From the NCBI RefSeq assembly GCF_002796985.1, contig NZ_PEKX01000010.1, positions 1-61,417 on the forward strand: a DNA stretch of 61,417 bases, read 5' to 3'. Position 1 is the first letter of the stretch; the number at the start of each line of letters is the position of its first letter. This DNA comes from Pseudomonas sp. Lineage in GTDB: Bacteria > Pseudomonadota > Gammaproteobacteria > Pseudomonadales > Pseudomonadaceae. The position numbers and the translations under genes were made by a program. The notes beneath the pieces are model-generated. The model made no database searches. It was given only the letters and a program-made list of their open reading frames with translations, and was not told the DNA's origin. Positions 31,541-39,891 of this stretch are shown one piece after another.

Positions 31541-31945
31541 CTACCAGAAGTGGCCGGCATGCCGGCTGGACGCGTAGTCCAGGTGCAGGGCGAAGGAGCT
31601 CTGGAAGAATTCCAGCAAGCGGGTGTCCAGCACCATTTCGTTGAGCGAGGCCAGGGAGCCGATTACCTGCTGCACATCGGCTTCGGTCTCGCCGCAGCGG
31701 TTCTCGTGGCACAGCCGCTGGCTCTGCGCGTCGGCGCTGATACGGCAGATGCATTCGGCCTCGCGGCAGGAGTTGCGCACCTTCAGGCGCAGCTCCGGCA
31801 GGTCGCGGCGGCCATCGAGCAGCTCGACGCTGCACTCCAGGCCGTGCCGGCGGGCGAATTCGCTGGCGCGGGCGAAGGCTGGCAGGGCCACCTCCACCAG
31901 CGCGCTCTGGTAGGCATTGGCGAAACTCTCGGGGTCGTCGCTCAT
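31541..31945 (-). CDS. Conserved hypothetical Cys-rich protein
   Basis: A 134-aa cytosolic protein of unknown function. Helical N-terminal part (SFANAYQSALVEVALPAFARASEFARRHG), a strand-rich middle with clustered cysteines (NSCREAECICRIS, LCHENRCGE) that could bind metal, and a helical end (VQQVIGSLASLNEMVLDTRLLEFF). There is no signal peptide. The family occurs in Pseudomonas as far as I recall, without a known role. It ends against the bidirectional terminator. Confidence 0.75.
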   Translation of the reverse strand: MSDDPESFANAYQSALVEVALPAFARASEFARRHGLECSVELLDGRRDLPELRLKVRNSCREAECICRISADAQSQRLCHENRCGETEADVQQVIGSLASLNEMVLDTRLLEFFQSSFALHLDYASSRHAGHFW

Positions 31946-32135
31946 CCAGGGTCTCCTGTGCTCGCAGCACGCATCCCGGCCTACGGGCGGCAGGGGGGTG
32001 AGTCATGGACCACGGAATACGCAGCTTGCACGATGATTCGGCGGCTTTTCCGCCGAGCGGTTGGTCGAACGCTCTGGCAGCGTGAGCCCTTGCGATCAGC
32101 ACAACAGCGTCCGTTGAGGGCCGCCTGCAGGAGCC

Positions 32136-32753
32136 TCAGTGCACCGCCGCTGATTCGGCTTCCGCGCGCAAGGCGGCGATGACCGCCGGCCGCGCGCCGA
32201 TCTGTTCGCGAAAGCGGCGAATGGCGGGGAGGGCTGCAAGATCGACTTTCAGGTATTCCGCCCAGCCCAGCACGGTGAACAGGTACGCATCGGCGACGGT
32301 GAAACCGTCGCCAAACGCATGACCGTTATCGGCCAGCACCTGCTCCATGTAGCCCAGTCGCTTCGCCAGCTTGCCGCGCAACACCGCCTTCGCGCCTTCC
32401 GCAATCTCGCTGCTGAACAGCGGGCTCATCCCCGCGTGAATTTCGCTGCCGATGAAATTCAGCTGGGCCTGCAGTTGCGTGCGCGCCACGCTGCCGTTGA
32501 CGGGGGCCAGGCCTGCGTCGGGCTGCAAGTCGGCGAGGTACTGTAGAATCGCCGCGCCTTCGGTCAGCACCGTGCCGTCCTCCAGTTCCAGCGCCGCCAC
32601 GTAACCCTTCGGGTTGATCCGGTAGAAGTCGCGACCATCGGCGGTGCGCTTGCTCTGGTTGTTCACCCGCACCAGCGAAAACGGCAGGCCCAGCTCGCGC
32701 AGCACGATATGCGGGGCGAGGGAGCAGGCGTTGGGGGCGAAGTAGAGTTTCAT
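32136..32753 (-). CDS. Glutathione S-transferase
   Basis: A 205-aa two-domain GST. Thioredoxin-like N-domain: MKLYFAPNACSLAPHIVLRE with catalytic Ser/Cys around positions 10-11, NPKGYVAALELEDGTVLTEG (cis-Pro region and Glu-Gly glutathione site) and AAILQYLADLQP. The all-helical C-domain contains DGFTVADAYLFTVLGWAEYL. This is closest to the beta class (GstA/GstB type). It is divergent from an HxlR regulator, which may control it. Confidence 0.92.
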   Translation of the reverse strand: MKLYFAPNACSLAPHIVLRELGLPFSLVRVNNQSKRTADGRDFYRINPKGYVAALELEDGTVLTEGAAILQYLADLQPDAGLAPVNGSVARTQLQAQLNFIGSEIHAGMSPLFSSEIAEGAKAVLRGKLAKRLGYMEQVLADNGHAFGDGFTVADAYLFTVLGWAEYLKVDLAALPAIRRFREQIGARPAVIAALRAEAESAAVH

Positions 32754-32862
32754 CGGGTGGGTCCTGGTCGGAAATGGGTGGCCAGTATTCCCGACCCCGA
32801 TACGTCGCGTAAGAACGCACTTTTTTGTGGCCAGGGCACAAAAAGGTTACCGGGAAGGAAGG

Positions 32863-33186
32863 ATGAAGAAGAACGTTTCGGGCTGTTCCGTCGAAGAGGC
32901 CATGCGCGTGATCGGCGGCCGCTGGCGCCTGTTGCTGGTGTCGTATCTGCTCGATGGCAGCAAGCGCTTCAACGAGTTGCGCCGCGACATGCCGGAGATT
33001 TCCCAGCGGGTTCTGACCGCGGAGCTGCGAGCGCTGGAGGAGGCGGGGCTGGTGATTCGCACCGTCTACCCTGAGGTGCCGCCACGCGTGGAGTACTGCC
33101 TGAGCGGTGACGGTGAGCGACTGCGCCCGGTGGTGGAGGTGGTGAAGACCTTCGGCCTCTGGCTCAAGGCCCGCCCGGAGCTGTAG
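32863..33186 (+). CDS. HxlR-family transcriptional regulator
   Basis: A 107-aa winged-helix regulator of the MarR-like HxlR group: CSVEEAMRVIGGRWRLLLVSYL, RFNELRRDMPEISQRVLTAELRALEEAGLV and the wing YPEVPPRVEYCLSGDG. A conserved Cys near the N-terminus (VSGCSVEEA) is the usual redox or electrophile sensor. The 109-bp divergent spacer with the GST gene suggests it regulates that gene upon electrophile stress. The start at MKKNV fits the family; a longer frame begins at 32827. Confidence 0.88.
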   Translation: MKKNVSGCSVEEAMRVIGGRWRLLLVSYLLDGSKRFNELRRDMPEISQRVLTAELRALEEAGLVIRTVYPEVPPRVEYCLSGDGERLRPVVEVVKTFGLWLKARPEL

Positions 33187-33430
33187 GAGCGGACTCTGTC
33201 CGCGATGTCTGACCGGCCGCTCCCTTCATCGGTCTGGTGCATGGGGTAGTCGATCGCGGACAGCGTCCGCTTGTGTCTGGCAACTTCGTGCCAGGGCTTG
33301 CCCTCACCCTAGCCCTGGCTGCGCGCCCCGCTCAGGGGGAGAGGGGACAGTTCGGTGCAGAATGAAACCATGGCGTCAGCCGGCACATTCGGCTCCCTCT
33401 CCCTGAGGGAGAGGGCTGGGGTGAGGGGGG
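33184..33430. repeat. Three intergenic repeat elements
   Basis: An imperfect inverted GTAGGAGCGGACTCTGTCCGCG pair (33184-33268) and two copies of the CCCTCACCC(TA)GCCCT...GGGAGAGGGG family in opposite orientation (about 33301-33350 and 33392-33430). They occupy the first half of the 568-bp gap before putA. Confidence 0.75.
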
Positions 33431-33498
33431 AGGCACAGGCACGGACTATCCGGAGGAAGACAGTTGCTCCTACGCCCGGTTGGGCAGCCGTGCGCTGG

Positions 33499-33689
33499 GT
33501 TGCACCTTTTCCAGCCCTGGCACGAACACTGCTTTCTTCCTGCCGCCCGGCCGGCCCTCGTGGGTTGCGGCGGGCCGAGCCCGTGGCCGTGCTCCGTTTG
33601 GTAGCGCCGTGTGTGGGAAATGTCACCGGTTGCACCGGAACTGCGTTTACGACCTAAGGCTTGTTTTTATTGGGTTGCACCTGGTTGCA
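33499..33689. promoter_or_regulatory. PutA operator cluster (GTTGCA sites)
   Basis: Four GTTGCA hexamers on the plus strand, at 33499-33504, 33629-33634, 33674-33679 and 33684-33689, the last two exactly 10 bp apart and each extended as GTTGCACC. GTTGCA is the operator core known for E. coli PutA. The last site overlaps a plausible -35 (TTGCAC), with TATAAC at 33706-33711. Autorepression by the RHH domain of PutA, relieved by proline, is expected. Confidence 0.7.
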
Positions 33690-33754
33690 CCTTGTATTTC
33701 GGCGGTATAACCTTGCGCCGTTTTCAGGCAAACCTTCTAACAACAGGAAGCCCC

Positions 33755-36700
33755 ATGGCCACCACCACCCTTGGCGTGAAGCTCGACGACGCCACCCGCG
33801 AGCGCCTCAAGCTGGCTGCCCAGCAACTCGACCGTACCCCGCACTGGCTGATCAAGCAGGCGATCTTCTCCTATCTGGAGCAGGTGGAAGGCGGGCTGAC
33901 CCCGGCCGAGCAGTCCGGTCTGGCTGCCGCGGCGGGCGAGGAGTCGCTGGACTCGCTGAGCGATCAAGGGCTGCAGGTCTTCCTCGATTTCGCTGAAAGC
34001 ATCCTGCCGCAGTCCGTGCTGCGCGCGGCCATCACCGCTGCCTACCGCCGCCCGGAAACCGAAGCGCTGCCGATGCTGCTGGACCTGGCCCGCCTGCCGA
34101 AAGAGCAGGCCGGCGCCGCCAGCAAGATGGCGCTGGGCATTGCCGAAAAACTGCGCAACCAGAAGAACGCCGGTGGTCGTCAGGGCCTGGTGCAAGGCCT
34201 GCTGCAGGAGTTCTCGCTGTCTTCCCAGGAAGGCGTGGCGCTGATGTGCCTGGCCGAGGCGCTGCTGCGCATTCCGGACAAGGCCACCCGTGACGCGCTG
34301 ATCCGCGACAAGATCAGCAACGGCAACTGGAGCCAGCACCTGGGCCAGAGCCCGTCGATGTTCGTCAACGCGGCCTCCTGGGGCCTGCTGATCACCGGCA
34401 AGCTGGTGTCGACCCACACCGAAGCCGGCATGTCCTCGTCGCTCAACCGCATCATCGGCAAGTCCGGCGAGCCGCTGATCCGCAAGGGCGTGGACATGGC
34501 CATGCGCCTGATGGGCGAGCAGTTCGTCACCGGCGAAACCATCGCCGAAGCCCTGGCCAATGCGGTCAACATGGAGTCCCGTGGGTTCCGCTACTCCTAC
34601 GACATGCTCGGCGAGGCCGCGCTGACCGAGGAAGACGCCAAGCGCTACCTGGCCTCCTACGAGCAGGCTATCCACGCCATCGGCAAGGCCTCCCACGGCC
34701 GCGGCATCTACGAAGGTCCGGGCATCTCGATCAAGCTCTCCGCGCTGCACCCGCGCTACAGCCGTGCCCAGTACGACCGCGTGATGGACGAGTTGTACCC
34801 GATCGTACTCGGCCTGGTGAAGATGGCCCGCGACTACGACATCGGCATCAACGTCGACGCCGAAGAAGCCGACCGCCTGGAAATCTCCCTCGACCTGCTC
34901 GAGCGCCTGTGCTTCGAGCCGTCGCTGGCCGGCTGGAACGGTATCGGCTTCGTCATCCAGGCCTACCAGAAGCGCTGCCCGTACGTGATCGACTACGTGA
35001 TCGACCTGGCCAAGCGCAGCCGCCACCGCCTGATGATCCGTCTGGTGAAGGGCGCCTATTGGGACAGCGAGATCAAGCTGGCCCAGGTCAACGGCCTGGA
35101 AGGCTACCCGGTCTACACCCGCAAGCCTTACACCGACGTCTCCTACCTGGCCTGCGCTCGCAAGCTGCTGGCCGTGCCGGAGTCCATCTACCCGCAGTTC
35201 GCCACCCACAACGCCCACTCGCTGTCGGCCATCTACCAGTTGGCCGGGCAGAACTACTACCCGGGCCAGTACGAGTTCCAGTGCCTGCACGGCATGGGCG
35301 AGCCGCTCTACGAGCAGGTGGTGGGCAAGGTTGCCGATGGCAAGTTCAACCGTCCGTGCCGCATCTACGCCCCGGTCGGCAGCCATGAAACCCTGTTGGC
35401 GTACCTGGTGCGCCGCCTGCTGGAAAACGGCGCCAACACCTCCTTCGTCAACCGCATCGCCGACCACAGTATCTCGCTGCCGGACCTGGTGCTGGACCCG
35501 GTCCTTCAGGTCGAGCAGATGGCCGCGCAGGAAGGCACCCTGGGCCTGCCGCACCCGCGCATCCCGCTGCCGCGTGACCTTTACGGCGAGGCCCGGCTGA
35601 ACTCCGCCGGCATCGACCTGGCCAACGAACACCGCCTGGGTTCGCTGTCCTCGGCGCTGCTGTCGAGCACCAACCATGCCTACGTTGCCGAGCCGATGCT
35701 CGGTCTCGCCGACGCCGCTCCGGGTGTGCCGCAGCCAGTGCGCAACCCGGCGGACCTGCGCGACGTGGTGGGCCACGTGCGTGAGGCCAGCGAGGCCGAC
35801 GTGAACAACGCCATCCTCGGTGCGCTGTCCAGCGCGCAGATCTGGCAGTCCACCCAGCCGGCCGAGCGCGGCGCCATCCTGCAGCGCGCCGCCGACCTGA
35901 TGGAAGCCGAGATCCAGTCGCTGATGGGCGTGCTGGTGCGCGAATCGGGCAAGACCTTCGCCAACGCCATTGCCGAAGTGCGCGAGGCGGTGGACTTCCT
36001 GCGCTACTACGGCGCCCAGGCCAGCACCCACTTCGCCAACGACAGCCACCGCCCGCTGGGCCCGGTGGTGTGCATCAGCCCGTGGAACTTCCCGCTGGCG
36101 ATCTTCAGCGGCCAGGTCGCCGCTGCCCTGGCCGCCGGCAACACCGTGCTGGCCAAGCCGGCTGAGCAGACCCCGCTGATCGCCGCGCAAGCCGTGCGCA
36201 TCCTGCTGGAAGCTGGCGTGCCTGCTGGTGCCGTGCAACTGCTGCCGGGCCGCGGCGAAACTGTCGGTGCGCGTCTGGTCGGTGATGAGCGCGTGCGTGG
36301 CGTGATGTTCACCGGTTCCACTGAAGTGGCCGGCATCCTCCAGCGCAACATCGCTGGCCGCCTCGACGCCCAGGGCCGCACCATCCCGCTGATCGCCGAA
36401 ACCGGCGGCCTCAACGCGATGATCGTCGACTCCTCGGCGCTGGCCGAGCAGGTTGTGGTCGACGTGGTCAACTCCGCCTTCGACAGCGCCGGCCAGCGCT
36501 GCTCCGCGCTGCGCGTGTTGTGCGTGCAGGAAGATGCCGCCGACCGCGTGGTGCAGATGCTCAAGGGCGCCATGGCCGAGTACCGCGTCGGTGCGCCGGA
36601 GCGCCTGCACACCGACATCGGTCCGGTGATCGACGAGGAAGCCAAGGGCAACATCGACAAGCACATCCAGACGATGCGCGACAAAGGTCGCAAGGTGTTC

Positions 36701-37693
36701 CAGAGCGCCCGCCTGGACGCCGAGGAAATCAAGCGCGGCACCTTCGTCGTGCCGACCCTGATCGAGCTGGATAGCTTCAGCGAACTCAAGCGCGAAATCT
36801 TCGGCCCGGTGCTGCACGTGGTGCGCTACCAGCGCGCCGACCTGGACCAGTTGCTCGCGCAGATCAACGAATCCGGCTACGGCCTGACCCTGGGCGTGCA
36901 CACCCGTATCGACGAGACCATTGCCCAGGTCGTGGGCACTGCCCATGTCGGCAACCTCTACGTCAACCGCAACGTGGTGGGCGCGGTGGTCGGCGTGCAG
37001 CCTTTCGGTGGTGAAGGCCTCTCCGGCACCGGTCCGAAGGCCGGCGGCCCGCTGTACCTGTACCGCCTGCTGTCGACCCGTCCGCAGGATGCGGTGGCCA
37101 ACCAGCTCAAGGGCGACGGCGCCCAGGCGCTGCCGCGTCCGAAGGATGCCCAGCAGGCCGTGGAAGCCCTGGCCAAGTGGGCAGGGCAGAAGGACGCCGC
37201 CCTGGCGAGCCTGCTCGGCGGCTACGGCGAACTGGCGCAGAGCTTCACCCAGCAGGTACTCACCGGCCCGACCGGCGAGCGCAACACCTACACCCTGCTG
37301 CCGCGCGAGCATGTGCTGTGCTTGGCGGAAGATCGCGCCGACCTGCTGGCCCAGCTGGCCGCCGTGCTCAGCGTCGGCAGCCGTCCGCTGGTGGCCGAGT
37401 CCAATGCCGCTGTGGTCAAGGAACTGCCCAAGGAAGTCGCCCAGCGCATCGAGCTGGTGGCTGACTGGACCGCGACCGACAAGGTGTTCGACGCCATCCT
37501 GCACCACGGCGACTCCGATCAGCTGCGTGCGGTCTGCGAGCAGGCCAGCCAGCGCAAGGGCGCCATCGTCGGCGTCACTGGGCTGAACCGCGGGGAGACC
37601 GACATCCCGCTGGAACGCCTGCTGATCGAGCGCGCCCTGAGCGTCAACACCGCCGCTGCTGGCGGCAACGCCAGCCTGATGACCATCGGCTGA
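33755..37693 (+). CDS. putA: Trifunctional PutA: repressor, proline dehydrogenase, P5C dehydrogenase
   Basis: A 1312-aa enzyme that oxidises proline to glutamate in two steps (FAD, then NAD) and represses its own gene. Domains: ribbon-helix-helix at about 1-47 (TTTLGVKLDDATRERLKLAA, WLIKQAIFSYLEQ), the proline dehydrogenase barrel in the first half (GRGIYEGPGISIKLSALHPRY-type and RLVKGAYWDSEIK), then an ALDH domain with Glu882 (AETGGLNAM) and nucleophile Cys916 (GQRCSALR), 34 residues apart as usual, and a C-terminal ALDH-like extension (NRGETDIPLERLLIERALSV). This is the full type-B length. The start is the ATG after an AGGAAG site. Confidence 0.96.
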   Translation: MATTTLGVKLDDATRERLKLAAQQLDRTPHWLIKQAIFSYLEQVEGGLTPAEQSGLAAAAGEESLDSLSDQGLQVFLDFAESILPQSVLRAAITAAYRRPETEALPMLLDLARLPKEQAGAASKMALGIAEKLRNQKNAGGRQGLVQGLLQEFSLSSQEGVALMCLAEALLRIPDKATRDALIRDKISNGNWSQHLGQSPSMFVNAASWGLLITGKLVSTHTEAGMSSSLNRIIGKSGEPLIRKGVDMAMRLMGEQFVTGETIAEALANAVNMESRGFRYSYDMLGEAALTEEDAKRYLASYEQAIHAIGKASHGRGIYEGPGISIKLSALHPRYSRAQYDRVMDELYPIVLGLVKMARDYDIGINVDAEEADRLEISLDLLERLCFEPSLAGWNGIGFVIQAYQKRCPYVIDYVIDLAKRSRHRLMIRLVKGAYWDSEIKLAQVNGLEGYPVYTRKPYTDVSYLACARKLLAVPESIYPQFATHNAHSLSAIYQLAGQNYYPGQYEFQCLHGMGEPLYEQVVGKVADGKFNRPCRIYAPVGSHETLLAYLVRRLLENGANTSFVNRIADHSISLPDLVLDPVLQVEQMAAQEGTLGLPHPRIPLPRDLYGEARLNSAGIDLANEHRLGSLSSALLSSTNHAYVAEPMLGLADAAPGVPQPVRNPADLRDVVGHVREASEADVNNAILGALSSAQIWQSTQPAERGAILQRAADLMEAEIQSLMGVLVRESGKTFANAIAEVREAVDFLRYYGAQASTHFANDSHRPLGPVVCISPWNFPLAIFSGQVAAALAAGNTVLAKPAEQTPLIAAQAVRILLEAGVPAGAVQLLPGRGETVGARLVGDERVRGVMFTGSTEVAGILQRNIAGRLDAQGRTIPLIAETGGLNAMIVDSSALAEQVVVDVVNSAFDSAGQRCSALRVLCVQEDAADRVVQMLKGAMAEYRVGAPERLHTDIGPVIDEEAKGNIDKHIQTMRDKGRKVFQSARLDAEEIKRGTFVVPTLIELDSFSELKREIFGPVLHVVRYQRADLDQLLAQINESGYGLTLGVHTRIDETIAQVVGTAHVGNLYVNRNVVGAVVGVQPFGGEGLSGTGPKAGGPLYLYRLLSTRPQDAVANQLKGDGAQALPRPKDAQQAVEALAKWAGQKDAALASLLGGYGELAQSFTQQVLTGPTGERNTYTLLPREHVLCLAEDRADLLAQLAAVLSVGSRPLVAESNAAVVKELPKEVAQRIELVADWTATDKVFDAILHHGDSDQLRAVCEQASQRKGAIVGVTGLNRGETDIPLERLLIERALSVNTAAAGGNASLMTIG

Positions 37694-38135
37694 CGATCGT
37701 CGCGGGAGGCCTGCTCCCGCGATTCCACCCCTCGGCCAACCACGTCCGGGGGTTGGTGCTTCAGTCCGCGGAGTTACCCCTCCACGAAGCGCCATTTTCC
37801 TCTCTCGCGCCCTTCGGGCGTCTGGACGGGGCTATTCGCTCCGTCTTTTCCTTCCCGACCTTCCTACGCCTGGGTCCCTCCGGGACTGCGTTTCTGTGAT
37901 CGTCCGCACGACGGTTTTCCCTTGCTACGACACTCCGTGGCGGGGAATAGCCGTTCGTCCTTCGGAAAAGCCTGATTCCTCTTTGGTCGTCCCTGCCGAC
38001 CTTCCGCAGCATGCTTGAATCCGCCGAGTTAGAGCCTTTACGGGCATGAGGCGGGAGCGGTGACTGTGACAAGCGAGTGCAGTCGAGCGCATTGCCATCG
38101 TGCCTTTCCCTTGGTCCTGCACGGCGGAACGAATC
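37694..38135. other. Hairpin-rich intergenic region, possible ncRNA or leader
   Basis: 442 bp without a convincing gene. It starts with CGCGGGAG-GCCTG-CTCCCGCG (37701-37721), with no T-run. Further on are several short GC hairpins (for example CGCCC-TTC-GGGCG near 37810 and GTCCC-TCC-GGGAC near 37885). The minus strand is strongly purine-rich, unlike coding DNA here. The arrangement suggests a structured RNA, either a 5' leader of aspT or a minus-strand ncRNA. I recognise no named riboswitch. Confidence 0.35.
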
Positions 38136-39833
38136 GTGTTGACATGGATTGAACAGACTTTGCGCTCCTATCCGGAGCTGGCGATCTTCCTCTCGATTGG
38201 TGTCGGTTACTGGGTCGGTGGCAAGAGCTTCAAGGGCTTCAGTTTGGGCGCCGTGACGGCGACGCTGCTGGCGGCCCTGTTAGTGGGACAGGTGGGCATC
38301 GTCATCGCGCCCACGGTGAAAAGCGTGTTCTTCCTGATGTTCCTCTTTGCCATCGGTTATGGCGTGGGGCCGCAGTTCGTCCGTGGCATCGCCAAGGATG
38401 GATTGCCCCAGGCGCTGTTCGCCGTGGTGGTGTGCCTGTTGTGCCTGGCTTGTGCGGTGGGCGTGGCCTGGGTGGCGAAGTTCGACATGGGCTCGGCGAT
38501 CGGCCTGTTTGCGGGCTCACAGACCATTTCCGCCTCGATGGGCTTGGCCACTGACGCCATCAACCGCCTGGGGTTGGCGCCGGACAAGGCCCAGGCCCTG
38601 CTCAATGCCATGCCGGTGGCCTACGCGGTGACCTACATCTTCGGCACCATCGGCTCGGCGGTGGTGCTTGCCCTGGTGGGCCCGAAACTGCTGGGTATCG
38701 ACCTGGCCAAGGCCTGCCAGGACTACGAGCTGAGCCTGGGCGGCGGCGCCGACAAGGCCAGCGAAGGCCGTGCCTGGCACCGTTACGTGCTGCGCGCCTA
38801 CAAAGTGGCCGAGGCTGGCGTGGTGGTGGGCAAGAGCATCGCCGAGGCAGAGGGCATGGCCATGTCCCGGGGCAAACGCCTGTTCATCGAGCGCCTGCGG
38901 CGCGGCGGCGAGCTGCGCGAGGCGTTGCCCGGCGAAGTGATCCAGGCTGGCGATGTGTTGGCTGTCGGTGGTCACAGCGATGAAATTCTGCAGTTGCTTG
39001 GCCACTCTCCGACTGAGGTGGAGGACGACGAATTGCTCGACTTGCCGGTGGCCGGCGTCGATGTCTTCGTCACCGCCAGGAGCATGGCCGGCAAGACGCT
39101 GGAGGCACTGGCCAAGCTGCCCCACGCCCATGGCGTGTACCTGCGGCGGATTCGCCGTGGCGCGCTATCCACCGAGATTCCGGTGCTGCCCGGAACCGTA
39201 CTGCAGCATGGCGACGTGATCACCCTGACCGGGTTGACCAAGGATGTGCAGATTGCCGCCAAGACGTTGGGCCAGGTGGACGCGGTGAGCAACATTGCCG
39301 ATGTGGCCTTCATCGGTGCGGCGATCTTCCTCGGGGGGCTCATCGGCGCCGTGGTGCTGAAGGTCGGGAGCATTCCGCTGACCTTGTCCACGGCGGGCGG
39401 CGCGCTGATTTCCGGCATCGTCTTCGGCTGGCTGCGCTCGATTCACCCGACTTTCGGACGCATCCCGGAGCCGACCGTCTGGTTCATGAATTCGGTGGGG
39501 CTGAACGTGTTCATCGCGGTGGTCGGCATCGATGCAGCCGCCGGTTTTGTCAGCGGTCTGCAGACCCTGGGGCTGAGCCTTTTCCTCTGGGGCATGTTGG
39601 CGACCACGCTGCCGCTGATCCTGTCGCTGCTGGTCGGGCGTTATGTGTTCCGCTTCCACCCCGCGATCCTGTTCGGCGCGGTCGCAGGCTCGCGCACCAC
39701 CACCGCGGCGCTGGGGATGATCTGCGAGGCAGCCAAGAGCAACGTGCCGGCGCTGGGTTACACCGTGACCTACGCGGTGGGCAACACCCTGCTGACCATC
39801 TGGGGGATGGTCGCCGTACTGATCCTCTCCTGA
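38136..39833 (+). CDS. aspT: Aspartate:alanine exchanger family transporter
   Basis: About 565 aa; member of the AAE family. Two hydrophobic domains (roughly 1-160 and 380-565, each with several transmembrane segments) flank two cytosolic TrkA_C-like domains (GVVVGKSIAEAEGMAMSRGK; AGVDVFVTARSMAGKTLEAL). The GS(Q/R)T motifs SQTISASMGLATDA and SRTTTAALGMICEA are the family signatures. With aspD it forms an electrogenic cycle: aspartate in, alanine out, with proton consumption by decarboxylation. No good ATG is present; GTG 38136 (or TTG 38139) gives the family N-terminus LTWIEQTLRSYPELAIF. Confidence 0.87.
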   Translation: MLTWIEQTLRSYPELAIFLSIGVGYWVGGKSFKGFSLGAVTATLLAALLVGQVGIVIAPTVKSVFFLMFLFAIGYGVGPQFVRGIAKDGLPQALFAVVVCLLCLACAVGVAWVAKFDMGSAIGLFAGSQTISASMGLATDAINRLGLAPDKAQALLNAMPVAYAVTYIFGTIGSAVVLALVGPKLLGIDLAKACQDYELSLGGGADKASEGRAWHRYVLRAYKVAEAGVVVGKSIAEAEGMAMSRGKRLFIERLRRGGELREALPGEVIQAGDVLAVGGHSDEILQLLGHSPTEVEDDELLDLPVAGVDVFVTARSMAGKTLEALAKLPHAHGVYLRRIRRGALSTEIPVLPGTVLQHGDVITLTGLTKDVQIAAKTLGQVDAVSNIADVAFIGAAIFLGGLIGAVVLKVGSIPLTLSTAGGALISGIVFGWLRSIHPTFGRIPEPTVWFMNSVGLNVFIAVVGIDAAAGFVSGLQTLGLSLFLWGMLATTLPLILSLLVGRYVFRFHPAILFGAVAGSRTTTAALGMICEAAKSNVPALGYTVTYAVGNTLLTIWGMVAVLILS

Positions 39834-39846
39834 TCCCACACCACCC

Positions 39847-39873
39847 GGCGCCACCATCCGGGTGGCGCCTTTG
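39847..39873 (+). terminator. Terminator-like hairpin between aspT and aspD
   Basis: GGCGCCACC-ATCCG-GGTGGCGCC followed by TTTG. The T-run is short, so it may attenuate rather than stop transcription into aspD, which starts 19 bp later. Confidence 0.6.
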
Positions 39874-39891
39874 CATGAAGGATGTACCTGC

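Noticed and set aside
33737..37795. A very long open frame antisense to putA
   Set aside because: It is complementary to a full, conserved enzyme gene; GC3-biased codons remove stops on the opposite strand. No ribosome site or family features.
37761..38072. Minus-strand 103-codon frame between putA and aspT
   Set aside because: Arg/Lys/Gly-rich low-complexity product over hairpin-rich DNA, with no ribosome site or family features.
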